Positions 49,818 through 58,892 are shown, counted from the stretch's first letter. The stretch is DNA of 64,000 bases from Phytoactinopolyspora halotolerans (GCF_010550675.1 NZ_JAAGOA010000034.1:1-64000); one strand, 5' to 3'. Notes: generated by a model not told the origin, from the sequence alone. A program made the numbers and translations.

Positions 49818-50600
49818 TCACGGTCGCACCTCGAACCGGGATGCCTCGTCGATCGCCGCCATCATCGCCTGGACCGCCCCTTCGAAGAGCGACTTGCCGG
49901 ATTCGGCATTCGCTCCGGTGGGGTCGCCGATGTGACCGGCCGGGCCGAAGTCGTCCGAGAGCCAGCCGAAACTCACCGGCTTGCCGAAGCCGATCATCGA
50001 GTACTCGGTCAACGCCTCCGGCACCGCCCGTTCGGCGAGGTCCATCCGTACCAGGTCAGGCCGCAGGTGCAGCATCAGCGAGGTCTCCTTGAACCCGCCG
50101 TGGATGCCGAACCCCAGCTCGTTCGGATCGGCCACATCCATACCCCCGTGGTCCAGCGGCATCATGGAGTGCGCGAGGAACGTCTTCAGGCCGAACTCGC
50201 GCCGCAATTGCCGGCATGCGACCTGCCCGAGTGCGGAATTGCCGCCGTGCCCGTTGACGAACAGCAGGCGCTCGATCGGCGTCGCCGCGAGCGAACGGCC
50301 GATGTCGACCAGCGTGCGCATCAACGTGTCCCACGACAGCCAGATGGTCCCCGGCGCCCAATGGTGCTCGTCCGACTTGGTGTATGCCAGCCCCGGCATC
50401 AGCACCACGTCGGCGCGTCCCGCATCGGCGACGCCAGTGACGGCCGCCTCGGCCACCGACGTCGCGATCGTGTAGTCGGTGGACAGCGGCAGGTGCGGGC
50501 CGTGCTGTTCCACCGCGCCCAGCGGGAGCACCGCCACGGTGTCCGGCGTTAACGCCTGCACCTCTCGGAACGTCAAGTCGATCAGATTGAACCGCGACAC
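49818..50600 (-). CDS. Creatininase-family amidohydrolase
   Basis: 260 residues with the metal-binding features of creatininases: VLPLGAVEQHGPHLPLSTDY (Glu, His, Asp) near 26-42, SDEHHWAPGTIWLSWDTLMR, and FVNGHGGNSALG near 114, plus Glu in GGFKETSLML. The family opens lactam or amide rings or trims peptides (creatininase, MftE, formamidopyrimidine deformylase). The substrate is probably that of the surrounding catabolic cluster. Confidence 0.9.
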   Translation of the reverse strand: MSRFNLIDLTFREVQALTPDTVAVLPLGAVEQHGPHLPLSTDYTIATSVAEAAVTGVADAGRADVVLMPGLAYTKSDEHHWAPGTIWLSWDTLMRTLVDIGRSLAATPIERLLFVNGHGGNSALGQVACRQLRREFGLKTFLAHSMMPLDHGGMDVADPNELGFGIHGGFKETSLMLHLRPDLVRMDLAERAVPEALTEYSMIGFGKPVSFGWLSDDFGPAGHIGDPTGANAESGKSLFEGAVQAMMAAIDEASRFEVRP

Positions 50601-50623
50601 AGCTCGCGCCTCCTCTCACACGC

Positions 50624-50678
50624 CCATGATCATGAACAGAAACCGTTCAAATAGCACGGATAGTGTTCATGATCATGG
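50624..50678. repeat. Nested palindrome, copy B (15-base perfect arms)
   Basis: CCATGATCATGAACA (50624-50638) pairs with TGTTCATGATCATGG (50664-50678). Inside lies CCGT-N9-ACGG (50643-50659), the same inner repeat and spacing as in copy A at 3455-3509. The stop codon of the FAD oxidase (50675-50673) is inside the right arm. It lies 23 bases before the creatininase gene start. Confidence 0.8.
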
Positions 50679-52004
50679 AGAGCGGTGGAGTTTGCCGGGG
50701 TTGAGCAGGCCCTTGGGATCGGTCCGCGGCACGGTCGCCAGGATCTGCTCGACGTGCCGGTCCACATTCCACTGGTGCGGCGAGTGGATGTCGATGCCGA
50801 TCTCATTCAACCGGGCGAACCCGGCCAGCACCTGCGCCTCGCTCTCGTAGTCGGCCGCGAGCATGCCGAACGGTCCACGATTGGGCCCCAGCTCCAGGTG
50901 GATCATCGAGTTCGGATACACCGATTTGACCGCGTCCGGGTCGTCCCACAACGGGCGCCCGTTGACCTCCAGGTGGAAGCACGGGTGCCCGGCCCGCTGG
51001 CGGAAGTAGATGGGGTGGTTGTACGACATGCCGCTGAGCCGGTCGGTCTGCTCGTATCCCTCCAGCACGCCCACCACCTCGCCGCCCGCCTCCGCGACCC
51101 ACCGCGAGACGGTTTCCACCATGGACGGCTCGAGGATGATCCGCAGGCTCGTCCGCCCGGGATCCAGCTCGATCGGCGCCGGCAGGCTCGGTACCAGGGG
51201 CGGCTCATCCGCCGACGCCAGCCGCGGCAGGATGGGCAGCTCCGGCAGCCGCCGGTGGACCTCGACGGCCTGCTCATAGGCCGGGAACGACGCGTAGAAC
51301 GCCAGCCACTCGCGCGCCGGATCGGTCCGCACCACCACCTCGGTCACGATCCCGGAGACACCGTAGGCGTGCGTGTACGCCACCGTGTCCGGCCCGCCGA
51401 CCCAGAAGTCGGTCCCGCTGCCGTCGCACGGCGCAACCCGCAACTCCCGGATCCAACCGTCGGCGACGGTGCCGTGCTTGATGGTCCCGGTGCCCGCACT
51501 CCCGCCCGCGATGAACCCGCCGATGGACGAGTTCTTCGTGGACGGGAACATCCAGATGTCGTGCCCGGCCTCCCGCACTCGCCGGTCGACCGCGGTCAAC
51601 CGGGCACCTGCCTCGGCCCGCACGAACCCGCCCCCGATCTCGACGACGCGGTCCAGCCGGCGCAGATCCAGCAGTAACCCGCCGGCGAACGGGGTGGCCT
51701 GGCCGTAGTTGCCGGTGCCGGCGCCGCGCGGGGTCACCGGCACGTCGTGCTCGTAGGCCAGCCGCAGGATCCGCGGGACGTCATCGACGCTCGCGGGCCG
51801 GACCACCAGGTCTGCCATGAACCGGCCGGGAGGCAACTTCTCCATCAGGATGGGCGACAACCGCGACCAGTCCGAGGAGAGCTTGCGGATGACCTTCGGG
51901 TCGGTGGAGATCACCTCCGTGCCCAGCTCTTCCGCGAGCCGCTCGCGGAACTCCGCCACGCGGTCCTGCACCGCCGTACGGTCGTTGATGCTCGTGATCG
52001 TCAT
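50673..52004 (-). CDS. FAD-linked oxidase (PCMH/VAO type)
   Basis: 443 residues. The FAD-binding PCMH domain is at about 55-235: VRPASVDDVPRILRLAYEHD, VTPRGAGTGNYGQATPFAGG, GFVRAEAGARLTAVDRRVRE, SSIGGFIAGGSAGTGTIKHG. The C-terminus ends TDPKGLLNPGKLHRSP as in glycolate/D-lactate-dehydrogenase-like oxidases. It starts 3 bases after the binding-protein stop, so it belongs to the ABC-transporter operon. Oxidation of a 2-hydroxy acid or amine intermediate is a reasonable guess. Confidence 0.9.
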   Translation of the reverse strand: MTITSINDRTAVQDRVAEFRERLAEELGTEVISTDPKVIRKLSSDWSRLSPILMEKLPPGRFMADLVVRPASVDDVPRILRLAYEHDVPVTPRGAGTGNYGQATPFAGGLLLDLRRLDRVVEIGGGFVRAEAGARLTAVDRRVREAGHDIWMFPSTKNSSIGGFIAGGSAGTGTIKHGTVADGWIRELRVAPCDGSGTDFWVGGPDTVAYTHAYGVSGIVTEVVVRTDPAREWLAFYASFPAYEQAVEVHRRLPELPILPRLASADEPPLVPSLPAPIELDPGRTSLRIILEPSMVETVSRWVAEAGGEVVGVLEGYEQTDRLSGMSYNHPIYFRQRAGHPCFHLEVNGRPLWDDPDAVKSVYPNSMIHLELGPNRGPFGMLAADYESEAQVLAGFARLNEIGIDIHSPHQWNVDRHVEQILATVPRTDPKGLLNPGKLHRSP

Positions 52005-52007
52005 ACC

Positions 52008-53198
52008 TCAGTCCAGACTGATCGACTCGTCCAGGAACTCGTTGGTCACGAGATCCTCCGGGACGAGGTCCGGTTTGATATCGGCGGTGTCCAGGATCGG
52101 CGCGAACGTGTCGATGATCTGCTGGACACGTTCCAGATCGAACGCGCCCAGGACTCCGGTCTCCGGGTCGTTCGCCACGATGCCGTGTTCGAGCATCGCG
52201 TCGACCGCGAACTCGGCGACCCCGGGCGTGTACTCCCAGCCGGTGTTGTACTCCCCGACCAGCTCGACGATCAGCTCGTTGGTCTCGGCCGGATCGTCGA
52301 TGTAGTCGATCTGCGACTGCTGCAGGATCGGCACGAGCTTCTCCAGGCAGTCCCGTTCCTCTTCGATGTCTGCCGTGCGCACCGCGTAGGGCTCGGGATA
52401 GATCGTGAAGCCGACCTCGTACAGCAGCTGCGCGGCGATCGGTCTGCCCCAGTTGCTGACCTCGTGTTCGTAGATGTACGGCTCCGCGCTGATGAAGCCC
52501 TGCTGCAAAATGCTCGGGTCGCCGACGAACCTGGCCGGCGTTCCTTCATAGCCGGTGTCCATCTGCGACTCGTCGATGATCCCCTGCGACAGCAGCAACT
52601 TCTGGATGGTGTCGCCGGCGGTCACCACCGTCGCGCCCTCAGCCGCGACGTCCACCAGGGATTCGGCGTCGGGATAGGTCTCCGGGTCCCACATCAGGAT
52701 CTGTGGGCTGATGTTGAGCGGAGCGACGACGGCGGTCACCGGCTGCTCGCCCGACGAGGAGATCGCGTAGTCGGTGTTGACCGCACCGATCAGGATGTCC
52801 TCGTCCAAGTACATCAGCGCCGCCACCGGCTGGAATCCCACCGTCGAACCACCGGGCCGGACCTCCACCGACACCCCGGTGTCCACGTCGCCCACAACCA
52901 GCGGGCCGGTGACGGTCTTGGCGTCGGCATCGATCTGGTAGCCGGGACCGACCAGGTGGTACATCGCACCATGCTCGGCCTCGGGCTGCCAGTCCTGTTG
53001 CATCACGATGGGGTCCGGGCAGACGCCCGCGAGATCGTGTTCGGATCCGGCCTCGGCCGGGGTGAGCTCGTCGCCGGCCGGCGTGGTCTCGCCTTCCGAC
53101 GCCGACGCGGTTTCGTCGCCGTCGTCGCCACCGCAGGCGGCGACGAACAGGGCGATCGCGAGCGAACCCGCGACGGCGAAGGCACCTCTGGGTCTCAT
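52008..53198 (-). CDS. ABC-transporter substrate-binding lipoprotein (NMT1/SsuA-like)
   Basis: 396 residues. A signal peptide with lipobox (AIALFVAACGGDDGD, Cys near 22) is followed by an acidic linker and the binding domain: VMQQDWQPEAEHGAMYHLVG, TVGFQPVAALMYLDEDI, ILMWDPETYPDAESLVD. The general pattern is that of nitrate/sulfonate/pyrimidine-precursor binding proteins. It is larger than usual (about 330). It is the importer's receptor and, with the catabolic neighbours, implies uptake of a small N-containing solute. Confidence 0.88.
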   Translation of the reverse strand: MRPRGAFAVAGSLAIALFVAACGGDDGDETASASEGETTPAGDELTPAEAGSEHDLAGVCPDPIVMQQDWQPEAEHGAMYHLVGPGYQIDADAKTVTGPLVVGDVDTGVSVEVRPGGSTVGFQPVAALMYLDEDILIGAVNTDYAISSSGEQPVTAVVAPLNISPQILMWDPETYPDAESLVDVAAEGATVVTAGDTIQKLLLSQGIIDESQMDTGYEGTPARFVGDPSILQQGFISAEPYIYEHEVSNWGRPIAAQLLYEVGFTIYPEPYAVRTADIEEERDCLEKLVPILQQSQIDYIDDPAETNELIVELVGEYNTGWEYTPGVAEFAVDAMLEHGIVANDPETGVLGAFDLERVQQIIDTFAPILDTADIKPDLVPEDLVTNEFLDESISLD

Positions 53199-53323
53199 CT
53201 AGGTCTCCTTAAAGTGGTGCGTGACGCGCTAACCAGGCACGACGGCGGAACCGCCGAGCTCGTGTGGACGGATGTGCGCTGTTCTGAGGTCAGTGCTGGA
53301 GTGGCCCGGCGACCGTGCGGTCG

Positions 53324-54214
53324 CTACCGGCGGACCATCCCGTACCAATGGCCGACGACGGCCCGGTCGAGCGTGGCGAACAGCGAGAAGACGACGACGC
53401 CGAAGAGCGACGCCAGCCCGATCGCGGTGAACAGGTCCTCGGTCTGCAACCGTTGCGTGTAGACGTCCAGCAGGCCGCCGATGCCGACCGGCCCCTGACG
53501 GAAGAAGTAGTCGCCGACGATGGCGCCGATCACGGAGAGCCCGGCAGAGATCCGCAACCCGCTGAAGATCGACGGAACGGCGGCCGGAAGCTGCAGCTTG
53601 GTGAGCCGCTGCCACCTGCTCGCCTTCTTCAGCGTGAACAGGTCGTGTGCGGCCGCGCTCGGCGATTGCAGCCCGAACAGGGTGTTGGAGATCATCGGGA
53701 AGAGGGCGATGAGCACGCATACGACGACGCGGCTGCCGAACCCGTAACCGAGCCAGATGCCGAGCAACGGAACCAGCGCCAGGATCGGCATGGTCTGCAG
53801 GATCACCGCGTACGGGTAGAGGATCCGCTCCATCCACCGGGACTGCACCATGACGATCGCCTGCGTCACTCCGAGCGCCACGGCGATCACCAAGCCGAGC
53901 ACGGCGACCTGTACGGTGAGCCACAGGGCCTGCAGCATCGGTGTCATGTGCGACGACTGCAGTACCGAGACCTCGAGCACCTGATGCACCGGCGGCAGCA
54001 TGAACCGCCGGTTCTCCGCGAGCACCAGGTACGTCACCGCATACCAGACACCGACGGCCACGGCGAGCGCGCTGAGCATCGGGCCCACCGCCGCGGCGAC
54101 GCGCCCCACGGTGCGGCGTGCGGCGCCATGCGCGGCCTGCTCTGGCGACTGGGTCTCCGCCGACTCTCCGGTGGCGGGTGGGCGAGAGCCGGCGGAGGTC
54201 ATTGCGGCGGTCAT
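53324..54214 (-). CDS. ABC-transporter permease (SsuC/TauC-like)
   Basis: 296 residues. About six membrane helices with the EAA-like loop in FTLKKASRWQRLTKLQLPAA and PSIFSGLRISAGLSVIGAIV. The ATG at 54214 overlaps the ATP-binding gene stop (ATGA). The 125-base gap to the binding-protein gene holds a small hairpin (GGCGGAACCGCC) near 53244 but no gene. Confidence 0.92.
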   Translation of the reverse strand: MTAAMTSAGSRPPATGESAETQSPEQAAHGAARRTVGRVAAAVGPMLSALAVAVGVWYAVTYLVLAENRRFMLPPVHQVLEVSVLQSSHMTPMLQALWLTVQVAVLGLVIAVALGVTQAIVMVQSRWMERILYPYAVILQTMPILALVPLLGIWLGYGFGSRVVVCVLIALFPMISNTLFGLQSPSAAAHDLFTLKKASRWQRLTKLQLPAAVPSIFSGLRISAGLSVIGAIVGDYFFRQGPVGIGGLLDVYTQRLQTEDLFTAIGLASLFGVVVFSLFATLDRAVVGHWYGMVRR

Positions 54215-54999
54215 TCGTGTCCGCCTTCCAGCGCCGCCGACACCTGGCCGGTGAGTGCAGCGAACTCCGCCTGATAGCGCAGCTCGGGCGGCCGCGGATA
54301 CTGCCACGGGATCGCGATGTCCGCCACGATCCGGCCGGGCCGGCCGGACATCACCAGCACCCGGTTGCTCAGGTAGACCGCCTCGGAGACCGAGTGCGTG
54401 ATGAACAGCCCGGCGAACTGTTTCAACCGGAAGATGCGCTGCAGTTCGGTCTGCATCCGCAGCCGGGTGATCTCATCCAGCGCGCCGAACGGCTCGTCGA
54501 ACAGCGCGAGGTCGGGCTCCGCCACCAGGGATCGGGCCAGCGACACCCGCATCCGCATCCCGCCGGAGAGCTGGCGCGGGAACTGCCGCTCGAAGCCGGT
54601 CAAGCCCACCAGCTCGAGCGCCTCGGTGGCCCGTCGTCTCCGCTCTGCCCTCGGTACGCCACGCAATTCGTCGATCAGCTCCACGTTCTTCTGCGCCGAG
54701 CGCCACTCCAGCAGCGTCGGCTCCTGGAAGACGAAGCTGGTGGCGGCCGCGTTGACCTGGATCGTGCCGCCACTGACGGCGTCCAGTCCGGACGCGAGCC
54801 GGAGCAACGTGGACTTGCCGCAGCCGGACGGCCCGACGACGGACACCAGATCGCCCGCCGCCACCTCCAGGCTCACGTCGGTCAAGGCGACCGTGCCCGT
54901 CGAGAAGGTCTTGCAGACGCCGCGCATCAGCAGGGTGCTGGGGCGGGCAGCCAGGATGTCGGCCGTGGGTGCGTGCAGCGTCGCAGCGTCAACGGACAT
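54211..54999 (-). CDS. ABC-transporter ATP-binding protein (SsuB/TauB-like)
   Basis: 262 residues. Walker A VGPSGCGKSTLL near 57, Q-loop FVFQEPTLLEWRSA, signature LSGGMRMRVSLARSL, Walker B DLALFDEPFGALDE, His in FITHSVSEAV. It would drive the importer formed with the permease at 53324 and the binding protein at 52008. ATG 54999 is eight bases after GGAGG; the GTG at 55008 overlaps that site. It overlaps the amidohydrolase stop. Confidence 0.95.
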   Translation of the reverse strand: MSVDAATLHAPTADILAARPSTLLMRGVCKTFSTGTVALTDVSLEVAAGDLVSVVGPSGCGKSTLLRLASGLDAVSGGTIQVNAAATSFVFQEPTLLEWRSAQKNVELIDELRGVPRAERRRRATEALELVGLTGFERQFPRQLSGGMRMRVSLARSLVAEPDLALFDEPFGALDEITRLRMQTELQRIFRLKQFAGLFITHSVSEAVYLSNRVLVMSGRPGRIVADIAIPWQYPRPPELRYQAEFAALTGQVSAALEGGHE

Positions 55000-56464
55000 G
55001 GCGTTCACCTCCGGACTCGGAGTACATGGGAACTGTCCCGACGGTGGGACCGGTGCTGTCGATGACGGTCGGTTCGGCGGTGTTCGGCGCCGTCCCGGTC
55101 AGGTCGATGGACCGGGCCATCCGGCTATCGGCGACGATCCGACCGGCGTGGACGACGACACGTGCGTCCACTTGGCCGGCCAGGACGTCCCCGAGGTCGG
55201 TGTCCGGTACCAGGATCAGGTCGGCTGCGCACCCGGCGTCGATGCCGACGGGTGGCAGCCCCAGCACGGTCCGGGCTCCTGTCGTCACCGCGGCAAGCGC
55301 CTCGGCCGGTGTGAGATGACCGGCGGTGACCAGCAGTGACGTCGTCTCGAACGGGTCGGCGCGCCCTACCGGGTTGAACGGATCGCGCAGGTTGTCACCG
55401 CCGGCGGCCAGCGGAATGCCCAGGTCCAGGATCGCGCGCAACGCCGGCAGTCCACGTGGTGCCGGCTGCGGAGCGTCGCGACCCTGCAGGTACAGGTTGG
55501 TGATGGGCAGGGTGACGATGCCCAGGCCGGCCCGGCGGACGAGCTCGAGCACCGCCGCGAGCCGTTCGGGCGGCAGGGAACCCAGCCGGACGCAGTGGCT
55601 GGCGACCACCCGGTGCGCGAACCCGCGAGCCAGCACCTGCTCAGCCAGCTCGGCGATGTCGACGTCATGTGCGCCCTCGCCGAGGCTCACCTGCTCGTCG
55701 GTGTGCAGGTCGACGTCGAGCCCGTGCCGCTCGGCCAGATCTGCCAACCGTGCGGTCTCGACCCGCGGATCCGGCGCGAGGTGCGGGCACCCGCCGAGCA
55801 GGTCGACGCCGCGCTCGATCGCCTCCTCGACGACGGGCGTCGGCGTGTCCGACGCCACCAGGGCCACCACCTGGAGCGTGACCCGGCCGCGCAGCTCATC
55901 TCGTAGCCGGGTCAACGCGTCCACCCCGCGCATCGCGTCGCCGGCGGCCGGGACGTCGACGTGCGTGCGGATGGTGGTGATTCCGTGCGTCACGTACCGC
56001 CGGACGGCGTCCGACGCTCGCTGGTAGATGTCCGCGCGATCGATCGAGGCGTACAGCTCGCGCCACTGGGAGATCGCACTCTCCAGGTCGTTCTGCCGCA
56101 GGTCGACCCGAGGCGCGCTGAGCGCCTTGTCCAGATGGGCGTGCGGCTCGGCGGCGGCCGGCAGGATGCGCCAGCCGTGCGCATCGATCTCGGCACCCAG
56201 GGGTCGCGGCCCCTCGTGCACATGTGTGCCGCCCGCTGCTGCGCCGTCCGCCGGAGGTGGCGCGGACGCGGCCGTCACCGCGGAGATCCGGTCCCGATCG
56301 AGGTACACGTCAACGACGGACCCGTCCGGAGCACGCACACCGCGCAGCGCCCGGAGGACGATGCCGGCCGTGCCTGGGGCGTCGTCGGAGCGACCGAGGA
56401 TCGTCGCCGTGCGGGGTCGGTTCGGAGTCGAGGTGTGCGTGGTCCTGATGTCAGCCGAGGTCAT
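54989..56464 (-). CDS. Cytosine-deaminase-like amidohydrolase
   Basis: 491 residues of the metal-dependent amidohydrolase superfamily, CodA branch. Ligand and catalytic positions are EPHAHLDKAL near 109, DVDLHTDEQVS near 257, VVASHCVRLG near 291 and AAGGDNLRDPFNP near 357. The first metal motif is His-x-His within AHAH-like HAHLDK, as in cytosine deaminases. It would hydrolyse an amidine or cyclic amide nitrogen. An N-terminal stretch of about 30 residues is unstructured. It is the second gene of the cluster transcript. Confidence 0.9.
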   Translation of the reverse strand: MTSADIRTTHTSTPNRPRTATILGRSDDAPGTAGIVLRALRGVRAPDGSVVDVYLDRDRISAVTAASAPPPADGAAAGGTHVHEGPRPLGAEIDAHGWRILPAAAEPHAHLDKALSAPRVDLRQNDLESAISQWRELYASIDRADIYQRASDAVRRYVTHGITTIRTHVDVPAAGDAMRGVDALTRLRDELRGRVTLQVVALVASDTPTPVVEEAIERGVDLLGGCPHLAPDPRVETARLADLAERHGLDVDLHTDEQVSLGEGAHDVDIAELAEQVLARGFAHRVVASHCVRLGSLPPERLAAVLELVRRAGLGIVTLPITNLYLQGRDAPQPAPRGLPALRAILDLGIPLAAGGDNLRDPFNPVGRADPFETTSLLVTAGHLTPAEALAAVTTGARTVLGLPPVGIDAGCAADLILVPDTDLGDVLAGQVDARVVVHAGRIVADSRMARSIDLTGTAPNTAEPTVIDSTGPTVGTVPMYSESGGERHVR

Positions 56465-57450
56465 GTACGCCTCCGCCGCTCGTGTGCACCGCGGCGGCCA
56501 CCCGCCTGAGCTTCCACGGGGGTCAGGATCACGACCCCGTCGACGTCGTGGCGCAGCGCCGGCCCGCCGAGCAGATCGGCGCCCGGTGTCGGCATCGACT
56601 CGCCGTCGAGCACGACCCGCGCCGCGGCGGCCACCGCACGGATCTGGTCACCGGGAAGCTCGGCCAGCAGGTTGTGCGCCGTCAGCACCCGGCGCACAGG
56701 CAGCGTGGCCAGGCGTCGCGTGCTCGCCGCGAAAGCGCCGAGGTCCGCGCCGTCCCCATGCAGCCAGTGCGCCGCGGCCAGCACCGTATCGCCGGACAGC
56801 AGAGACCCGGTGGCGGGTTCGAAGAGGCACAGACCGTCGGGGGCGTGGCCCGGTGTGTGCAGGACCGTCAGTACCCGGCCGCCGAGATCGACCGGCTCGC
56901 CGTCGGCCAATGCCCGAGACGGTGCCAGCGCCGGGATGCCCCACGCGGTCAGATCGGGCATCGGACGCATCCGCGGCAGCCGCCCGCAGGCGAAGAAGCG
57001 CTGCGAGTCGAGCGCCAGATAGGCGAGGTAATCGGTGTAGACGGTGCGCATGGCCGCGTCATACGCGGAGAGGAAACTCTGCGGCGCCGCCAGGTGGCCG
57101 CGCCGGAGGCCAAGCGGGTGGCACGCGATGTCGATCAGTCCCAGCTCCTCCTGCCGCTGGAACAGGTCGCTGTTGCCGCCGCGGTGATCGATGTGGTCAT
57201 GCGAGTTGATCACCAGCAGCGGCCGGTCGGTCAGCCGTCTCACCACGTCGGAGATCGGCGCGATCCCCATCCCGGTGTCGAAGAGCAGCGCCGCGTCGTC
57301 GCCGATGATCAGGAAGCAGTTCACGTGACCGGGCTCGGCGATCAGGTAGATGTCGTCGCCGAGATCGCGCACCTCGAACCAGTCGCCGGCGGCCACGTAC
57401 TGGTTGGGAGCCCAGGGCACGGTGGCCGCACCGCGGGTCTGCATCACCAT
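56461..57450 (-). CDS. Metallo-beta-lactamase-fold hydrolase
   Basis: 329 residues. Metal motif NSHDHIDHRGG (H-x-H-x-D-H variant) near 83-93, later HTPGHAPDGLCLFEPATGSL and LLSGDTVLAAAHW, and AHNLLAELPGD with a final His. It is of the glyoxalase II-like or lactonase-like kind. ATG 57450 is five bases after GGGAGG. It is the first gene of the minus-strand cluster, and overlaps the amidohydrolase start by four bases. Confidence 0.9.
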   Translation of the reverse strand: MVMQTRGAATVPWAPNQYVAAGDWFEVRDLGDDIYLIAEPGHVNCFLIIGDDAALLFDTGMGIAPISDVVRRLTDRPLLVINSHDHIDHRGGNSDLFQRQEELGLIDIACHPLGLRRGHLAAPQSFLSAYDAAMRTVYTDYLAYLALDSQRFFACGRLPRMRPMPDLTAWGIPALAPSRALADGEPVDLGGRVLTVLHTPGHAPDGLCLFEPATGSLLSGDTVLAAAHWLHGDGADLGAFAASTRRLATLPVRRVLTAHNLLAELPGDQIRAVAAAARVVLDGESMPTPGADLLGGPALRHDVDGVVILTPVEAQAGGRRGAHERRRRT

Positions 57451-57531
57451 CCGTGCCTCCCTCGTATGCACCGGAGCGGTCGTGTGCCTGGATCTCCTGT
57501 TCCTACTCCCACCAACCGTGGAACCACCGAT

Positions 57532-57550
57532 ATGTTGATGTGAGTAACAT
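57532..57550. promoter_or_regulatory. Operator ATGTT-N9-AACAT, copy 1
   Basis: ATGTTGATGTGAGTAACAT lies between the divergent MBL and XRE-cupin genes. It also contains GATGT-GAGTA-ACATC (57537-57551). On the minus strand it sits between TTGCAG and ATATCG, a -35/-10-like pair with 17-base spacing. The same element occurs at 61318-61336 in front of the amidase operon. Confidence 0.65.
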
Positions 57551-57635
57551 CTGCAATGTACGCAAGCCCGCGTTTCCGGCGCGTAACCGCGACGGCTCCA
57601 CCGTGTGAAGACTCCTCCCGGCCCAGAGAGGACCG

Positions 57636-58256
57636 ATGACCGAACCGCAACGCGAGATCGACAAGCAGCTGGGAGCGGCGATCCGTGCCCTGCGCCACGA
57701 GCGCGGCCTGACCCTGGTCAAGCTCGCGCGGGCCACCGAGTTGTCGCACCCGTTTCTCAGCCAGATCGAGCGTGGACGGGCACGCCCGTCGATGCGTTCG
57801 CTGTTCCTGATCGCCGAGGCGCTGGGCACCACCCAGCAGGAGCTGCTCGCCACCGCGTCGCCGAACACATCCCGCGATCTGCAGCCGCAGCGCGGAGACC
57901 AGGCGGCGACCGTCGACCTGACCCGCGGCGGAGCTCGCCTGCTGTTGCACGACGAGCACGTCGACCTCACCGAATTCGTCGACGTCTGGACGGACTGGGA
58001 GGAGTACTTCGTCCATTCGCGGCACGAGTTCCTCTACGTCACGGCGGGGACGCTGGAGGTGGAGATCCGCGAGCACGGCGCTGACGAGAGCACCTTCGCG
58101 ATACTCAAACCGCGCGACACCATCGGCTATCCGGGCAATACGCTGCACCGCTTCCGCAGCGCGGGGCCAGAGCCCGCGTCGGTCATCGTCGTGCACAGCG
58201 GGCCCGGCACAGCCCACGAAGATCGAGAGGAGGCAGGCGGCACCGCCACACCATGA
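57636..58256 (+). CDS. XRE-family regulator with C-terminal cupin domain
   Basis: 206 residues. HTH at about 12-68 (IRALRHERGLTLVKLARATE, LSHPFLSQIERGRARPSMRS). Cupin at about 110-195 (FVHSRHEFLYVTAGTLEVEI, LKPRDTIGYPGNTLHRFRSA). Such regulators bind a small catabolic substrate in the cupin barrel and control an adjacent catabolic operon. AGAGAGGA precedes the ATG. It faces the seven-gene catabolic run and shares its promoter region. Confidence 0.92.
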   Translation: MTEPQREIDKQLGAAIRALRHERGLTLVKLARATELSHPFLSQIERGRARPSMRSLFLIAEALGTTQQELLATASPNTSRDLQPQRGDQAATVDLTRGGARLLLHDEHVDLTEFVDVWTDWEEYFVHSRHEFLYVTAGTLEVEIREHGADESTFAILKPRDTIGYPGNTLHRFRSAGPEPASVIVVHSGPGTAHEDREEAGGTATP

Positions 58257-58289
58257 CCTTCATGTCTGGAGCGTCGCCGCCGGCACCGC

Positions 58290-58892
58290 ATGACCGACCT
58301 GAGCTTCTCGGACAACCCGCTGCACACCCTCGCGAACTGGGCCGAGCAGGCGGAGAACGCCGGCGAACCCAGCCCGCGGACCATGACCTTCGCGACCGCT
58401 GGAGCCGACGGCATCCCGCACGCTCGCACGGTGCTGACCACCGTGATCGACGACGAGTCCGTCCATTTCCACAGCTCTAGCCCGACGACGAAGACGCTCA
58501 ACCTGGCCGAGAATCCGAGGTGCTCAGGCGTGTTCTACTGGCCCGGCCTGGCCCGCCAGGTGGTGCTGGACGGCACGGCCCGCGAGCTGCCGGACGACGT
58601 GTCCCGGCAGGCGTATCCCACCCGCCCGCCGCAGCTCCAGCTGCTGGCCTGGGTCTATGAAGAGCTCAACGACGACAACCCGATCACCACCGTAGATCCG
58701 GACGAGGTGCAGCGCGCGTTCTATGCCCACGCCCGGCGGGGACCGCTCCAGATGCCGCCGTCGTGGACCACCGTCAGCCTGGCACCGCATCGGATGATCT
58801 TCTGGGTCAGCCACGGCCCCGACGAGCCGCCCACACGCACCTGCTTCGACCTGACCGACGGCAGCTGGCGTCGCCGCCACGTTCTTCCGTAG
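58290..58892 (+). CDS. Pyridoxamine 5'-phosphate oxidase family protein
   Basis: 200 residues. FMN-binding split barrel (MTFATAGADGIPHARTVLTT, VHFHSSSPTTKTLNLAENPR, CSGVFYWPGLARQVVLDGTA) and the PNPOx C-terminal dimer segment ending SWRRRHVLP. A genuine PdxH would oxidise PNP/PMP to PLP; the sequence is shorter and less typical than housekeeping PdxH, so it may be a cluster-specific enzyme. It starts 34 bases after the regulator and is likely co-transcribed with it. Confidence 0.8.
   Translation: MTDLSFSDNPLHTLANWAEQAENAGEPSPRTMTFATAGADGIPHARTVLTTVIDDESVHFHSSSPTTKTLNLAENPRCSGVFYWPGLARQVVLDGTARELPDDVSRQAYPTRPPQLQLLAWVYEELNDDNPITTVDPDEVQRAFYAHARRGPLQMPPSWTTVSLAPHRMIFWVSHGPDEPPTRTCFDLTDGSWRRRHVLP

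Noticed and set aside
51747-53462. A 571-residue plus-strand frame
   Set aside because: It is antisense to the FAD oxidase and binding-protein genes; composition (His, Arg, Val, Asp alternation) is typical of a shadow frame.
47333-58892. Mycofactocin-type locus (creatininase, FAD enzyme, PNPOx-like gene)
   Set aside because: There is no precursor peptide, no radical SAM protein and no MftB/MftF gene, and the creatininase sits in a catabolic and transport context.
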